Made by a program: the position numbers and the translations under genes. DNA of 35,565 nt from Microcaldota archaeon (GTDB taxonomy: Archaea > Micrarchaeota > Micrarchaeia > Micrarchaeales > CABMGC01). The first letter of the stretch is position 1. Every line of letters begins with the position of its first letter. The DNA lies in contig JAGWHN010000010.1 in the NCBI GenBank assembly GCA_028866785.1, positions 1 to 35,565 of the forward strand, read 5' to 3'. This document shows positions 26,085 through 33,407 of this stretch, piece by piece. The notes under the pieces are model-generated. The model was given only the letters and a program-made list of their open reading frames with translations, searched no databases and was not told where the DNA came from.

Positions 26085-26156
26085 TGGACTCTGCGGGAAT
26101 CGCACCCGCGACCTTTCCGTTGCGAACGGAACGCTCTACTACTGAGCCAAGAGCCC
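26085..26156 (-). tRNA. tRNA-Ala(CGC)
   Basis: Minus strand: acceptor GGGCTCT/AGAGTCC, again with G3-U70, discriminator A. D stem GCTC/GAGC, anticodon arm TTCCG-TTCGCAA-CGGAA (anticodon CGC), T stem GCGGG/CCCGC. It is 72 nt without intron. The T loop reads TGCGATT, so position 55 is G, not the near-universal T (pseudouridine 55). It faces the tRNA-Ala(GGC) gene 50 bases away; a 5-bp hairpin (CTCCC/GGGAG, about 26056-26072) lies between them. Confidence 0.9.
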
Positions 26157-26198
26157 TTATGCTAATACTAAATAGGTAATATTGGCGGGCATAGACTC

Positions 26199-26471
26199 TT
26201 AGGAGTTTGGCAGATGTAGTACATTGCTCCTGCTTATTTCAAGAATCCCATTATCGTGCGTATAATCATTAAGGTTAGATAAATACTGAATGTAATTTTG
26301 ATCTAAAGATTGTGATAGTTCCTCAGAGATTAATTGCGAAATAATAAAAGTAGATGAAAGGATGGTGCTTTTTTGGATTTTTTGAACGTTGTTGCTGTAA
26401 AAATTTAAAGAGGACATTAGGAAAGTACTGAGTATTAATGAAGAGAATAGAAAAAATCCCAATGAATTCAT
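26199..26471 (-). CDS. Last pilus-operon gene, small pilin-like or anchored protein, 90 aa
   Basis: One hydrophobic N-terminal segment (SLGFFLFSSLILSTFLMSS) is followed by a polar helix and a Ser/Asn-rich end. It has no clear QxSxE prepilin motif, so it may be a diverged pseudopilin or another envelope protein. It starts at an ATG that overlaps the stop of the previous gene (ATGA), so it belongs to the ten-gene operon and is last in it. About 40 bases separate its stop from the tRNA-Ala(CGC) gene. The C-terminus lacks cysteines. Confidence 0.7.
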   Translation of the reverse strand: MNSLGFFLFSSLILSTFLMSSLNFYSNNVQKIQKSTILSSTFIISQLISEELSQSLDQNYIQYLSNLNDYTHDNGILEISRSNVLHLPNS

Positions 26472-26854
26472 TTAACCACTGTTGAAATACAAATTAACTT
26501 TAAGACATTGTCTGATGCGGCAGGGAAGCAACTTGAGAGGTATTTTGGATCAAATTCGCCAAAAGTGGAGTTTATGGTTCTTATTCCAAAATTTGTAAGT
26601 AAAAAACTTGATTGGTAAATGGAAAGGTTTTGGGTTACGCAGTTAATATCATTTTGAAGAATACAGTGTCGAAAAGATTCGTTTTGCACTACCTGCTGGT
26701 ATAAATCATAAATTGCAGAGACCTCTCTTAGTTTTCCAACTTCCAAGTTTGAATTAGATATTTGGCTATTTAATTCGATAATAAAAAATGAAGAAAAAAT
26801 TAAAATCAATTGTATTGATAACAGCGTTTCAAAAAGAGTGAATTGAAGTTTCAT
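26468..26854 (-). CDS. Prepilin-like protein, 128 aa
   Basis: The N-terminus MKLQFTLFETLLSIQLILIF resembles the class III prepilin signal (QxSxE) in degenerate form, with T for S and E shifted by one. A hydrophobic helix at residues about 10-27 follows. The remainder is soluble, with several cysteines (RHCILQNDINCVTQ, SSCFPAA, KLICISTV) and ends VVK. The chosen ATG is four bases after the previous stop; an upstream ATG at 26893 would overlap that gene. It could be a minor pilin or pseudopilin. Confidence 0.72.
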   Translation of the reverse strand: MKLQFTLFETLLSIQLILIFSSFFIIELNSQISNSNLEVGKLREVSAIYDLYQQVVQNESFRHCILQNDINCVTQNLSIYQSSFLLTNFGIRTINSTFGEFDPKYLSSCFPAASDNVLKLICISTVVK

Positions 26855-26858
26855 GGGA

Positions 26859-28130
26859 TCACTTATTGATAAATTGCAGGGTTGAACCTTCATAATTCAA
26901 AGTTTGATTTTCTAGGCCAGTACCACTTGCATTCAATTTGATGATATAATAAAATGGTGAGGGAGAGGTGCAATCATATATAGAGCCTAAAAAATTGCAC
27001 TTTAATGACTGTTTGGTACCGTTAATTAATGTGCTTGAAGCCTTTGAATAAGCCAATAAACTAGAGTCTATGGAAGATTGAAGATCTGTAGAGATTTCGG
27101 ATTTATTATAGAAATTTAATTCCGAATAAAGATTATTTCTAGCCTGGGAATATGAGGCATAAATTGAGGGATCAATGCCTGATGAGCCACTTGCGTTGGT
27201 AAGGATCATCAGGCTAGGAGGTGGCATTGCTCCGCCTACACTCGTAACGTTTGCTGTGCCCACTATTTTTCCACCAAGCATAAGCTTTGATAAGTTCTTA
27301 GAGACTTGAGAGGTAAGAATTGCATTTGGCGTGTTTAATTCTAAGCTAAATGAATAATTAAGCGAATAATTAGCAGGGTCTGGAGAACTAAGGGAATAAG
27401 CGCTTTGGGATGGAACTATACAATACGTTAGTGTGTAGTAATTGGATTGGGTATAGCAATAGTCAGAAAATACAGAATATTCCCAGGCATCGGTGGTTCC
27501 ACACTGACCACCAATCCCTGCAGGCCCAAAAGGCCCCGAGTATGTGCAGTGGCTAAATTCCTTCAAGTTTGGGATGTTGCCTGCAGAAATTAATTGGTAC
27601 TCAACGTGCTCTGACCTATTCGAAATTACCGCGTATGAAGAGGGATTACTAATTTCACGACGTGTTTGGGAGGCAAAGGTGAATAGCTGAGAGAGATCAG
27701 AAGCATTCTGATTATCACAGGTGTAGTTATAGAAAATGTTTATTTGGTGGTATCCATTTGACTCAGGAGTAAAATAGGTTGTGTTAAAATTTGTTCCGTT
27801 AATTTTCATTCGGAGAGAATTTTTTGAGAAGGTTATTCCTGGAGAGCTAAAAGAGATATCCAAACTTCCCGTGGAGCAGCCGATTGAGGCAATCTGAAGA
27901 ATATTACTCATATTGGTAGTTGAGTTTGAAGGGGCATAGAATAGGAAAAGTGGCCGAGAGATTTTTTTGAGGTCTAGGCTACTTTGATTTGAAAAATTTA
28001 GCAGGGTCAGGGAATTTATTAGATGGCCGCTTTGGGACAAGGTTGAATTATAAACAGATACGGCGCTTACAGCAAGCCCTGTAACTATCCCCAGAACCAA
28101 AAGAAACTCTAGACTTGACTGCAATTTCAT
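26859..28130 (-). CDS. Large prepilin-like surface protein, 423 aa
   Basis: MKLQSSLEFLLVLGIVTGLA carries the class III prepilin motif (Q4-S-S-L-E8), with cleavage expected before Q4, followed by a hydrophobic helix to about residue 26. The soluble part is long, Ser/Asn-rich and full of N-x-S/T sites. Several cysteines occur (GCSTGS, YTCDNQ, SHCTYS, GGQCGT). Pilin proteins this long are unusual; it may be a tip adhesin or a surface-exposed minor subunit anchored like a pilin. ATGA overlap links it to the previous gene. Confidence 0.8.
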   Translation of the reverse strand: MKLQSSLEFLLVLGIVTGLAVSAVSVYNSTLSQSGHLINSLTLLNFSNQSSLDLKKISRPLFLFYAPSNSTTNMSNILQIASIGCSTGSLDISFSSPGITFSKNSLRMKINGTNFNTTYFTPESNGYHQINIFYNYTCDNQNASDLSQLFTFASQTRREISNPSSYAVISNRSEHVEYQLISAGNIPNLKEFSHCTYSGPFGPAGIGGQCGTTDAWEYSVFSDYCYTQSNYYTLTYCIVPSQSAYSLSSPDPANYSLNYSFSLELNTPNAILTSQVSKNLSKLMLGGKIVGTANVTSVGGAMPPPSLMILTNASGSSGIDPSIYASYSQARNNLYSELNFYNKSEISTDLQSSIDSSLLAYSKASSTLINGTKQSLKCNFLGSIYDCTSPSPFYYIIKLNASGTGLENQTLNYEGSTLQFINK

Positions 28131-28495
28131 TTTTCAACCACCAGTAAATAGGGCCTTCCGCTTATTTCGACCACTCTGCAGATTTTTTGCGGCGAGCATT
28201 TTTGCGAGTTTAGATAGCTAAAATTCTGAATCGAATAATCAAGTAGATATATGGAGGAGTAATTTCGAGAGAGCTGTGCCACTTCACTAAAATTCAGCCC
28301 GAAATTATCGATGACTGATATCAACTCCTGAGAAGTTGAATATGCCTTCAATTGGAAGGCTTGTGCGCCTCCAAGTGAGGTTATCCCCACAACAGTGTTA
28401 TTGTAGGAGGTTATAAGAAAAATTACTGCGGCAAAGAATAGCGGTAATGAGATCATTAGCTCAAGAGAGGCGATTATGCCTTTTATTTTTAGCAT
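28127..28495 (-). CDS. Prepilin-like protein, 122 aa
   Basis: MLKIKGIIASLELMISLPLF is a class III-like signal: basic stretch, Gly, then I-A-S-L-E with an I instead of the Q at +1, and a hydrophobic helix to about 29. The body is mixed and ends with a Cys pair (QKCSPQKICRVVE). ATG 28495 overlaps the previous stop. A longer frame upstream (to 28642) is antisense-like overlap with the previous gene and is not needed. Role: pilin or pseudopilin. Confidence 0.75.
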   Translation of the reverse strand: MLKIKGIIASLELMISLPLFFAAVIFLITSYNNTVVGITSLGGAQAFQLKAYSTSQELISVIDNFGLNFSEVAQLSRNYSSIYLLDYSIQNFSYLNSQKCSPQKICRVVEISGRPYLLVVEK

Positions 28496-28704
28496 TTTAG
28501 ACCAACCTGTAAAGTCTGTGCGCACGTTGAGCACAATTTTGCCAGTGAAGTTGCGTAAGAAACGGATTTGCATCCCTGCATGGCCAAGCCCGTAGCGTGA
28601 GCATTGCTGCGAGAGATACTTGCAATCAGGCTGAGAGTCCACAGTAACAACATCACGGATATCGTGAGACCAATCAGCAGTTCTAGGCTGATTTGCGCTT
28701 TCAT
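28489..28704 (-). CDS. Small prepilin-like protein with four cysteines, 71 aa
   Basis: MKAQISLELLIGLTISVMLL fits the class III signal (KA before Q-I-S-L-E), and the helix runs to about residue 26. The rest is short, with four cysteines (GCKS, LCSTCAQ, LKC at the end), suggesting two disulfides outside the cell. The start codon overlaps the stop of the previous gene (ATGA), ruling out the longer upstream start. It is probably a pilin or a filament-stabilising minor pilin. Confidence 0.78.
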   Translation of the reverse strand: MKAQISLELLIGLTISVMLLLWTLSLIASISRSNAHATGLAMQGCKSVSYATSLAKLCSTCAQTLQVGLKC

Positions 28705-29051
28705 GAGATCAGGCCATTTAACAAAGTTTGATTCTTGCCAACGCAAAATGAGCCGCTTAGATTCGCCCCAGAGGCTAGGGAAAAGTTGCCATAGTTGGTC
28801 ATCAACACATTATCAACTACAATGGCATTGCAAAGAATTTGAGGAGTAAGCAGCGACAAGTTGGAAGGAATTCCTGTGGTAGCGGCCAAATTTGCCTTTG
28901 AGACCAAATCTGAAAGCTCATAGTGGTAAAAAGCACCCCTAATGGCTCCAGAAAAAACGTTCAGCATAGAAAGGCTGGAGAGAAGTGAGAGCCCAGCTAG
29001 GGAGATATAGACCATAAATTCAAATGATAGCTGGGCCTTGTACACTCTCAC
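28701..29051 (-). CDS. Prepilin-like protein, 116 aa
   Basis: The start is GTG 29051, which overlaps the stop of the previous gene (GTGTGA arrangement). MRVYKAQLSFEFMVYISLAG is a class III signal with cleavage expected between A6 and Q7, and a hydrophobic helix to about 28. The C-terminal part has two cysteines (ILCNAI, SFCVG) and many Asn/Ser residues. Operon position and signal make a pilin subunit likely. Confidence 0.8.
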   Translation of the reverse strand: MRVYKAQLSFEFMVYISLAGLSLLSSLSMLNVFSGAIRGAFYHYELSDLVSKANLAATTGIPSNLSLLTPQILCNAIVVDNVLMTNYGNFSLASGANLSGSFCVGKNQTLLNGLIS

Positions 29052-29302
29052 ACCGCATTGCCGGCAAGAGCCGAAAGCTGTTTCGATAGTGCATCAGTTA
29101 TACTAATGCTTGTGCCGTTGACAATCACATTTGCCATTGCTGCCCCCTTTAGCTTCACAACCATTGCAAGCGCCACGGCTATTACTAAGCTTGCAGCGGC
29201 TAGCATCATTATATACTCAAGCGAGCCCTGCCCTTTCATCGACTTTGCAAGTGCAAGTATCGCTTGCACCTCTGCCCCAAAATTCATTCGTATCATGCTC
29301 AT
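29048..29302 (-). CDS. Probable major pilin, 84 aa
   Basis: The clearest class III prepilin: KG-QGSLEYIMMLAAASLVIA, with the Q-x-S-x-E-Y motif and a long hydrophobic helix. Mature length would be about 60 residues, typical for archaeal Epd/Tad-like major pilins (DUF361). The ATG at 29302 follows GGTGA and gives an unusually long leader of about 24 residues (MSMIRMNFGAEVQAILALAK); a second ATG just before KGQ would give a short leader. The Shine-Dalgarno supports the longer one. It follows the two TadC-like genes and, being short and pure helix, is the best candidate for the filament subunit. Confidence 0.85.
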   Translation of the reverse strand: MSMIRMNFGAEVQAILALAKSMKGQGSLEYIMMLAAASLVIAVALAMVVKLKGAAMANVIVNGTSISITDALSKQLSALAGNAV

Positions 29303-29314
29303 GTTTTCACCAAT

Positions 29315-29986
29315 TCATATCGCATAAGAAGCAAGATAATAAGCCGTGGATTGCAGGAGGTAAGAGCAGGCCAGGAGGGATAGATTTCCTGTAAAGATCG
29401 TGAGGAAACGCTCAGCTGGTCTTAGGAAGGAGCTGGTGATCATTAGGATCTCGAAAATGTACGTAAGGCAAATGGCTTTGATCCCAATTGAAACGTATAA
29501 AATTGCGGGCGGAGAACTTAGGGAATATGTGGCAAGGGCGGAGGAGATTCCGCTAAAAAGAGGGAAAAAGAAAAGAAGCCCCAACAGTGAGAGGATTTGC
29601 ATCCCATTGACTCGAGAGTTTATCTTATTTCTAAGCTCGATCTTTTGGAGCAGATTTGTTCGGAAGAGTTCTAAGTTTTTGGAGATATTGCGCCTTTGCC
29701 TCAGGCCAAGTATTAGGATGTTCAATAAAGTGCCTGCGCTTTCAGAATTTTTTTCAGAAAACGAGTTCATTTTGGGGGTAGTTCCGAGCTCGACAGATTT
29801 TACAAGCTTTAGAAAAGATTGGTACTTCGTCTTATTGGGAATTGAAGTCTTAATTGAGCCAAGCAGAGATTTGGATTTTGCATAATTGTGTAGTATCCCC
29901 TGCGAAAGGGTTGCTACCTCCTGCTCGCTAAGCCCTTTGGCGGGAATTAGTCCGAGTGCACTAAGAAAGTTGTATAGTCTCTCCAA
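29315..29986 (-). CDS. TadC-like membrane assembly protein, second copy, 223 aa
   Basis: A type II secretion F-like platform protein with one domain. Cytoplasmic helices (LRQRRNISKNLELFRTNLLQ) are followed by membrane helices at about 120-140, 160-180 and 195-222. It starts at TTG 29986, inside the previous gene (26-base overlap); no better start lies nearby. In many archaeal systems one fused protein carries two such halves, so this and the gene before it may be the two halves as separate genes, as TadB and TadC are in bacteria. Role: membrane platform that the ATPase acts on. Confidence 0.78.
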   Translation of the reverse strand: MERLYNFLSALGLIPAKGLSEQEVATLSQGILHNYAKSKSLLGSIKTSIPNKTKYQSFLKLVKSVELGTTPKMNSFSEKNSESAGTLLNILILGLRQRRNISKNLELFRTNLLQKIELRNKINSRVNGMQILSLLGLLFFFPLFSGISSALATYSLSSPPAILYVSIGIKAICLTYIFEILMITSSFLRPAERFLTIFTGNLSLLACSYLLQSTAYYLASYAI

Positions 29987-30668
29987 TCAATCTCCTTGCA
30001 AATGAGCGCATGTTAAGTGCGTACAAAAATGGTACAAAGATCAGCAAAATCATCGATAGTAGGATAAAATTTGGTGTGCCTTGCGAAAGAATTGAGCCAC
30101 CAACAAAAGTGAATAGCGCAAATGAGGGTAAAAGTGTAGAGAGAAACATGCTGATTGTGGAGCCTCTTTGAAGTGAATCAAGCGAGGTCGCTGCAGTCTC
30201 ATTTTGGGACTGATCATGCAAGTGGAGCGCTGTTGAGATTTCCTCGAGCGTGCTGTTTGTCGAATTTAAAAAGTTAAGTTTTAATATCGAGAGCTCTTTT
30301 GAAAATACTTCATGAATTGCACTGAAAAAATCTCCCCCTAGACGCATTCTCGCCCTTACTCTAATCAGACCCAGCTTAATTTTATTAGCCGTGGTTATCT
30401 CAGATATTAGATTTAGGAGACTAAGCATGGATGCTCCATTTGAACCATAGTAGATAATTTGCCTAAGGGAATCAAGCAGCTCATTTTCATCTTTTCGCGC
30501 AAAATAAAATTCGTATAATTTATTGTAGGAGATTAATAAAAATAGTGTGAAGAGTGTGCAGACTAAAAACAGGGTTGCGGAGGTTACGGCATCAATTCCT
30601 GAATTTAGGTAATAAATAAGTGACCATAGGAAAACAGAGAGCATAACTGCTTGTGGTAATTGTTGCAT
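29961..30668 (-). CDS. TadC-like membrane assembly protein, first copy, 235 aa
   Basis: Two N-terminal membrane helices (about 8-25 and 30-48), a cytoplasmic helical middle with YYGSNGASMLSLLNLISEIT and RVRARMRLGGDFFSAIHEVF, and two helices near the C-terminus (about 180-200, 205-222) match the T2SF/TadB-C domain. ATG 30668 shares a base with the ATPase stop (TAATG), so translation is coupled. A start 21 codons upstream is unneeded. Partner of the ATPase and of the following TadC-like gene in the pilus platform. Confidence 0.82.
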   Translation of the reverse strand: MQQLPQAVMLSVFLWSLIYYLNSGIDAVTSATLFLVCTLFTLFLLISYNKLYEFYFARKDENELLDSLRQIIYYGSNGASMLSLLNLISEITTANKIKLGLIRVRARMRLGGDFFSAIHEVFSKELSILKLNFLNSTNSTLEEISTALHLHDQSQNETAATSLDSLQRGSTISMFLSTLLPSFALFTFVGGSILSQGTPNFILLSMILLIFVPFLYALNMRSFARRLIGETIQLS

Positions 30669-32170
30669 TATGACGCACCATATGAACTTAGCTTCTCGCA
30701 GATTTCCAGGGTGGACTTGGAGCCAGTGCACATCTGCTTAAGAAATCCAGAGCGTTTCTTTAGCTCAAGCAACGCCGCTTCGGGCTTAATGCCGTTATTT
30801 CTGGCATACGCCTCAATTACCTTTGAGGCGTGCAGCGCTTTTGGGTCAAGCGAGGAATTTTTTACTATAGGCACAATGCAGACTGTATCATCGCCTACCC
30901 CTATTCCCTCGCCAAGATTTTCGGCGCGGCTAAGCCACTTATATTCACTTATCTCGCTTACTGTACGATGGTCGATTCCTTTCTGGCACATCTGTACAGA
31001 TAAATCTAAGGAGCTTACCGCCTGAGGCTCAACAGCCATCGGCCTAACGAGCAGCCTCTTGATTATTGCTGCTCCTCCCTCATTTGAGTGCATCGTTGTT
31101 ATGAATGGAATACCAAGGTTTGCGCCTCCAAAGAGCTCACGGGTTTCCTCGCCACGCATTTCCCCAACCACAAGCATTTCAGGTCTCATTCGCAATGCAT
31201 TTATCACCTGGTCCCTTGTATTTGCCCCTTTTTTATTTGAGGAGCCATAGAGAGAAACGATGCTTGAGATGTTTGAGTAAAATTGGAGCTCGTTTACGTC
31301 CTCTTCAATGGTTATTATTCGCCTGTGCCTTGGAACCAGTGAAAGTAGTGAAATTAGTAATGAGGTCTTTCCGCTTGCCGGAGCTCCAGATATTACAATG
31401 TTTGATTTATTTTCTAGGGCCAGCCAGAGGTATGCAAGGACTTCGAAGGTGGTGATCTGTGAGCGTATAATCGAGCTTAGATTTGTTTCCTTTCTTCCAC
31501 CAAGCCTTATCGTAGCGCACGCCCCGCTTAGTGAATAGGGCTTTAGCTGCGCGTGGATTCGCGCATTTCCGACCTGAACATCGATTATAGGAGTAGAGTC
31601 GCCGAGCTCCTTTTCAGAATCCGCTATGAAGCGATTGAGTGTATTTCTAAACTGCTCCTCGCTGTTGAATCGCAGATTGGTTGCACATCTGCCGTACCTT
31701 GAATGATAAATATAAATCGGAGAGGTAGGGGAATTTATCTCTATTTCCTCAAGGTTGCCAGAATCTTCGATAAGAAGGCTAAGCGGCCCATATCCAACCG
31801 TATCATAGGCAATTAGTGAAGCCAAAATGCTTGATCTATCGTAAGGCAGTGTTTTTGAGAGCTCTGAAACCGCAATCCTCTCAGCCGCCAAGAATTCGTT
31901 CGTGTGTTTATCAGAAGGATTGCTTAGGATATCGATAACCTTGCCCTTTGCACTCTCCATCAACTTGATTTCATTACCATTAAGCTGAGTGAAGTTTGGA
32001 AAAATCAAGTAAAGAAGGGAGTTGCCTACTTTCACAATCGACTTTGGCACGTTGGTGTTGATTTCCTCCTCAGTTTTAGCATAATTCACTTTGTCTATGC
32101 TGAAGCTTAGCATAACTGAGGAAGTCGTTTGGACCGCAACGGGCTTTTCCCAGAATCTTATGTTTAGCAC
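30668..32170 (-). CDS. Type IV pilus/Tad-type secretion ATPase
   Basis: A 500-residue AAA-like ATPase of the GspE/VirB11/TadA family that powers pilin assembly. N-terminal domain, then the linker YDTVGYGPLSLLIEDSG, NARIHAQLKPYSLSGACATI, Walker A GAPASGKT (262-269), Asp box IITIEEDVNEL (285-295), Walker B LVVGEMRGEE (333-342) and His box TTMHSNEGG (358-366). The start is GTG 32170; ATG at residue 20 is an alternative. An AT-rich promoter with tandem repeats lies just upstream. It is first of ten tightly coupled genes. PilT-type retraction is not ruled out, but the gene order argues for assembly. Confidence 0.93.
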   Translation of the reverse strand: MLNIRFWEKPVAVQTTSSVMLSFSIDKVNYAKTEEEINTNVPKSIVKVGNSLLYLIFPNFTQLNGNEIKLMESAKGKVIDILSNPSDKHTNEFLAAERIAVSELSKTLPYDRSSILASLIAYDTVGYGPLSLLIEDSGNLEEIEINSPTSPIYIYHSRYGRCATNLRFNSEEQFRNTLNRFIADSEKELGDSTPIIDVQVGNARIHAQLKPYSLSGACATIRLGGRKETNLSSIIRSQITTFEVLAYLWLALENKSNIVISGAPASGKTSLLISLLSLVPRHRRIITIEEDVNELQFYSNISSIVSLYGSSNKKGANTRDQVINALRMRPEMLVVGEMRGEETRELFGGANLGIPFITTMHSNEGGAAIIKRLLVRPMAVEPQAVSSLDLSVQMCQKGIDHRTVSEISEYKWLSRAENLGEGIGVGDDTVCIVPIVKNSSLDPKALHASKVIEAYARNNGIKPEAALLELKKRSGFLKQMCTGSKSTLEICEKLSSYGAS

Positions 32171-32180
32171 AGTATCACAA

Positions 32181-32216
32181 ATATACTATAATATATGTTA
32201 TATACTAGAATATATG
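32181..32216. repeat. Two tandem 17-bp direct repeats in the pilus promoter
   Basis: ATATACTATAATATATG (32181-32197) and ATATACTAGAATATATG (32200-32216) differ at one position and are separated by TT, a 19-bp period. They cover the place where the minus-strand TATA box of the ATPase should be (centre about 32196) and lie about 105 bases before the winged-helix gene. A repressor or activator bound to such repeats could block or recruit TBP. Operator function is an inference. Confidence 0.55.
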
Positions 32217-32290
32217 AAATTAGATATTTATACCTTCGTAAATTATCCTCAAAAAAAGAACATTTGTTTCCCGACATACAGCAAATATAT

Positions 32291-32300
32291 CTTTATAAAG
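32291..32300 (+). promoter_or_regulatory. TATA box of the divergent winged-helix gene
   Basis: CTTTATAAAG is a perfect palindrome centred about 27 bases before ATG 32323, so this mRNA is probably leaderless. Confidence 0.55.
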
Positions 32301-32322
32301 ATTGATGAGCAATGTATAGAGT

Positions 32323-32652
32323 ATGTCAGGGAAGGAAAAGGAGAAGGATGAGATTTGGAAGGTGCGAAAGCTAATGAGCAGGCCAAACTACGCCGTCCTA
32401 AGGCTGCTTATGGAGAAATCCCCAAGGACAACCCGCGAGCTATACCAGAAGCTCGGAGACCACTTCACAAGAAAGACGCTAATCATAACGCTCAGGGACC
32501 TCTCGATGCAGCTAAACGTCCTCCAGCCGACCCATATCAGGACAGACAGGGGCTATGGGCTTGGCTATAGCATAAACCCGAAGCTAAAGGACGTGATAAA
32601 GACTGTCGAGAAGTTCGAGAAGATAGTTGAGAGCCTTGAGAAGTCTGGCTGA
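32323..32652 (+). CDS. Winged-helix regulator, 109 aa, divergent from the pilus operon
   Basis: A small DNA-binding protein. Residues about 14-85 form a winged helix: IWKVRKLMSRPNYAVLRLLM, recognition region YQKLGDHFTRKTLIITLRDL and the wing IRTDRGYGLGYSI. A final charged helix (DVIKTVEKFEKIVESLEKSG) could mediate dimerisation. It is transcribed away from the ATPase gene across the repeat-bearing intergenic region, the usual layout for a dedicated regulator. No ligand domain is visible. Same general type as the regulator at 12409. Confidence 0.8.
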   Translation: MSGKEKEKDEIWKVRKLMSRPNYAVLRLLMEKSPRTTRELYQKLGDHFTRKTLIITLRDLSMQLNVLQPTHIRTDRGYGLGYSINPKLKDVIKTVEKFEKIVESLEKSG

Positions 32653-32660
32653 ATTACAGC

Positions 32661-32672
32661 TTTTATATTTTA
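32661..32672 (+). promoter_or_regulatory. TATA box of the NAD(P)H reductase gene
   Basis: TTTTATATTTTA is centred about 25 bases before ATG 32691, predicting a leaderless mRNA. Confidence 0.55.
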
Positions 32673-32690
32673 CCGCACAGATTGATTCTT

Positions 32691-33407
32691 ATGATAGTTA
32701 AAAAGCCTTACGTTATAACCGAGATAATAAAAGAGACCCCAGAGGTCAACATCTTCAAGTTCAAGGCACAGGACGGCTCTACTCTTGCCTTCGACCCTGG
32801 GATGTTCATCATGCTTGCATACAAGAACCCCCAGACTGGAGAGGAGATAGCAAGAGCATTCTCACTCGCCTCAAAGCCGGACGACCAGACGCTCGACTTT
32901 GCAATCAGCATGATACACGGACGGTTCACCTCAAAGCTCGACACTGCACAGGTTGGCGATGTCTACTACGTTAGCGGGCCGCACGGCCAGTTCAAATACG
33001 ACCCAAACCAGAACAAAAAGGTTCTGTTCGTTGCAGGAGGTACAGGGCTTGCGCCATTCCTTTCTATGCTAAGGCTAATTAATGAGAAGAAGCTCGACAC
33101 AGACATAAAGCTCATCTACAGCATGCGATTCTCGGCAGAGACGATATGCAAAGACGAGCTTGAGGGCTACAAGAAGAGCCTCAAGTTTGAGATGACAAGG
33201 AGCGTCACAAGGGAAACGAACGTTCCCGGCTGGGACGGGGAGTACGGACACATTGACGCCGCAATGATTGCAAGGCATGTTGCCGATACAAAGGAGAGGA
33301 CCTGCTATGTATGCGGGCCGCTCAAGTTCACAAAGGCGATTGAGGCCGCACTAATTTCCCTAGGAGTCGACAAGGCGAACATAAAGGCGGATGTCTGGGG
33401 AGAGTAA
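32691..33407 (+). CDS. Ferredoxin/flavin-type NAD(P)H oxidoreductase
   Basis: A 238-residue FNR-family protein. The N-terminal FAD-binding barrel has GMFIMLAYKN and ARAFSLASKPD (R-x-Y/F-S-type flavin motif), followed by GPHGQFKYD. The NAD(P)-binding half has VLFVAGGTGLAPFLSMLRLI, KLIYSMRF and the end motif YVCGPLKFTKAIEAALISLG. No iron-sulfur domain is fused. It could exchange electrons between NAD(P)H and the ferredoxin encoded at 7173 or with a flavin; the partner is not shown. ATG 32691 fits the TATA spacing better than TTG 32682. Its TAA overlaps the Nudix ATG. Confidence 0.9.
   Translation: MIVKKPYVITEIIKETPEVNIFKFKAQDGSTLAFDPGMFIMLAYKNPQTGEEIARAFSLASKPDDQTLDFAISMIHGRFTSKLDTAQVGDVYYVSGPHGQFKYDPNQNKKVLFVAGGTGLAPFLSMLRLINEKKLDTDIKLIYSMRFSAETICKDELEGYKKSLKFEMTRSVTRETNVPGWDGEYGHIDAAMIARHVADTKERTCYVCGPLKFTKAIEAALISLGVDKANIKADVWGE

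Noticed and set aside
32091..32351. 86-codon frame on the plus strand across the pilus promoter
   Set aside because: It runs through the TATA boxes and tandem repeats and ends inside the winged-helix gene; low complexity.
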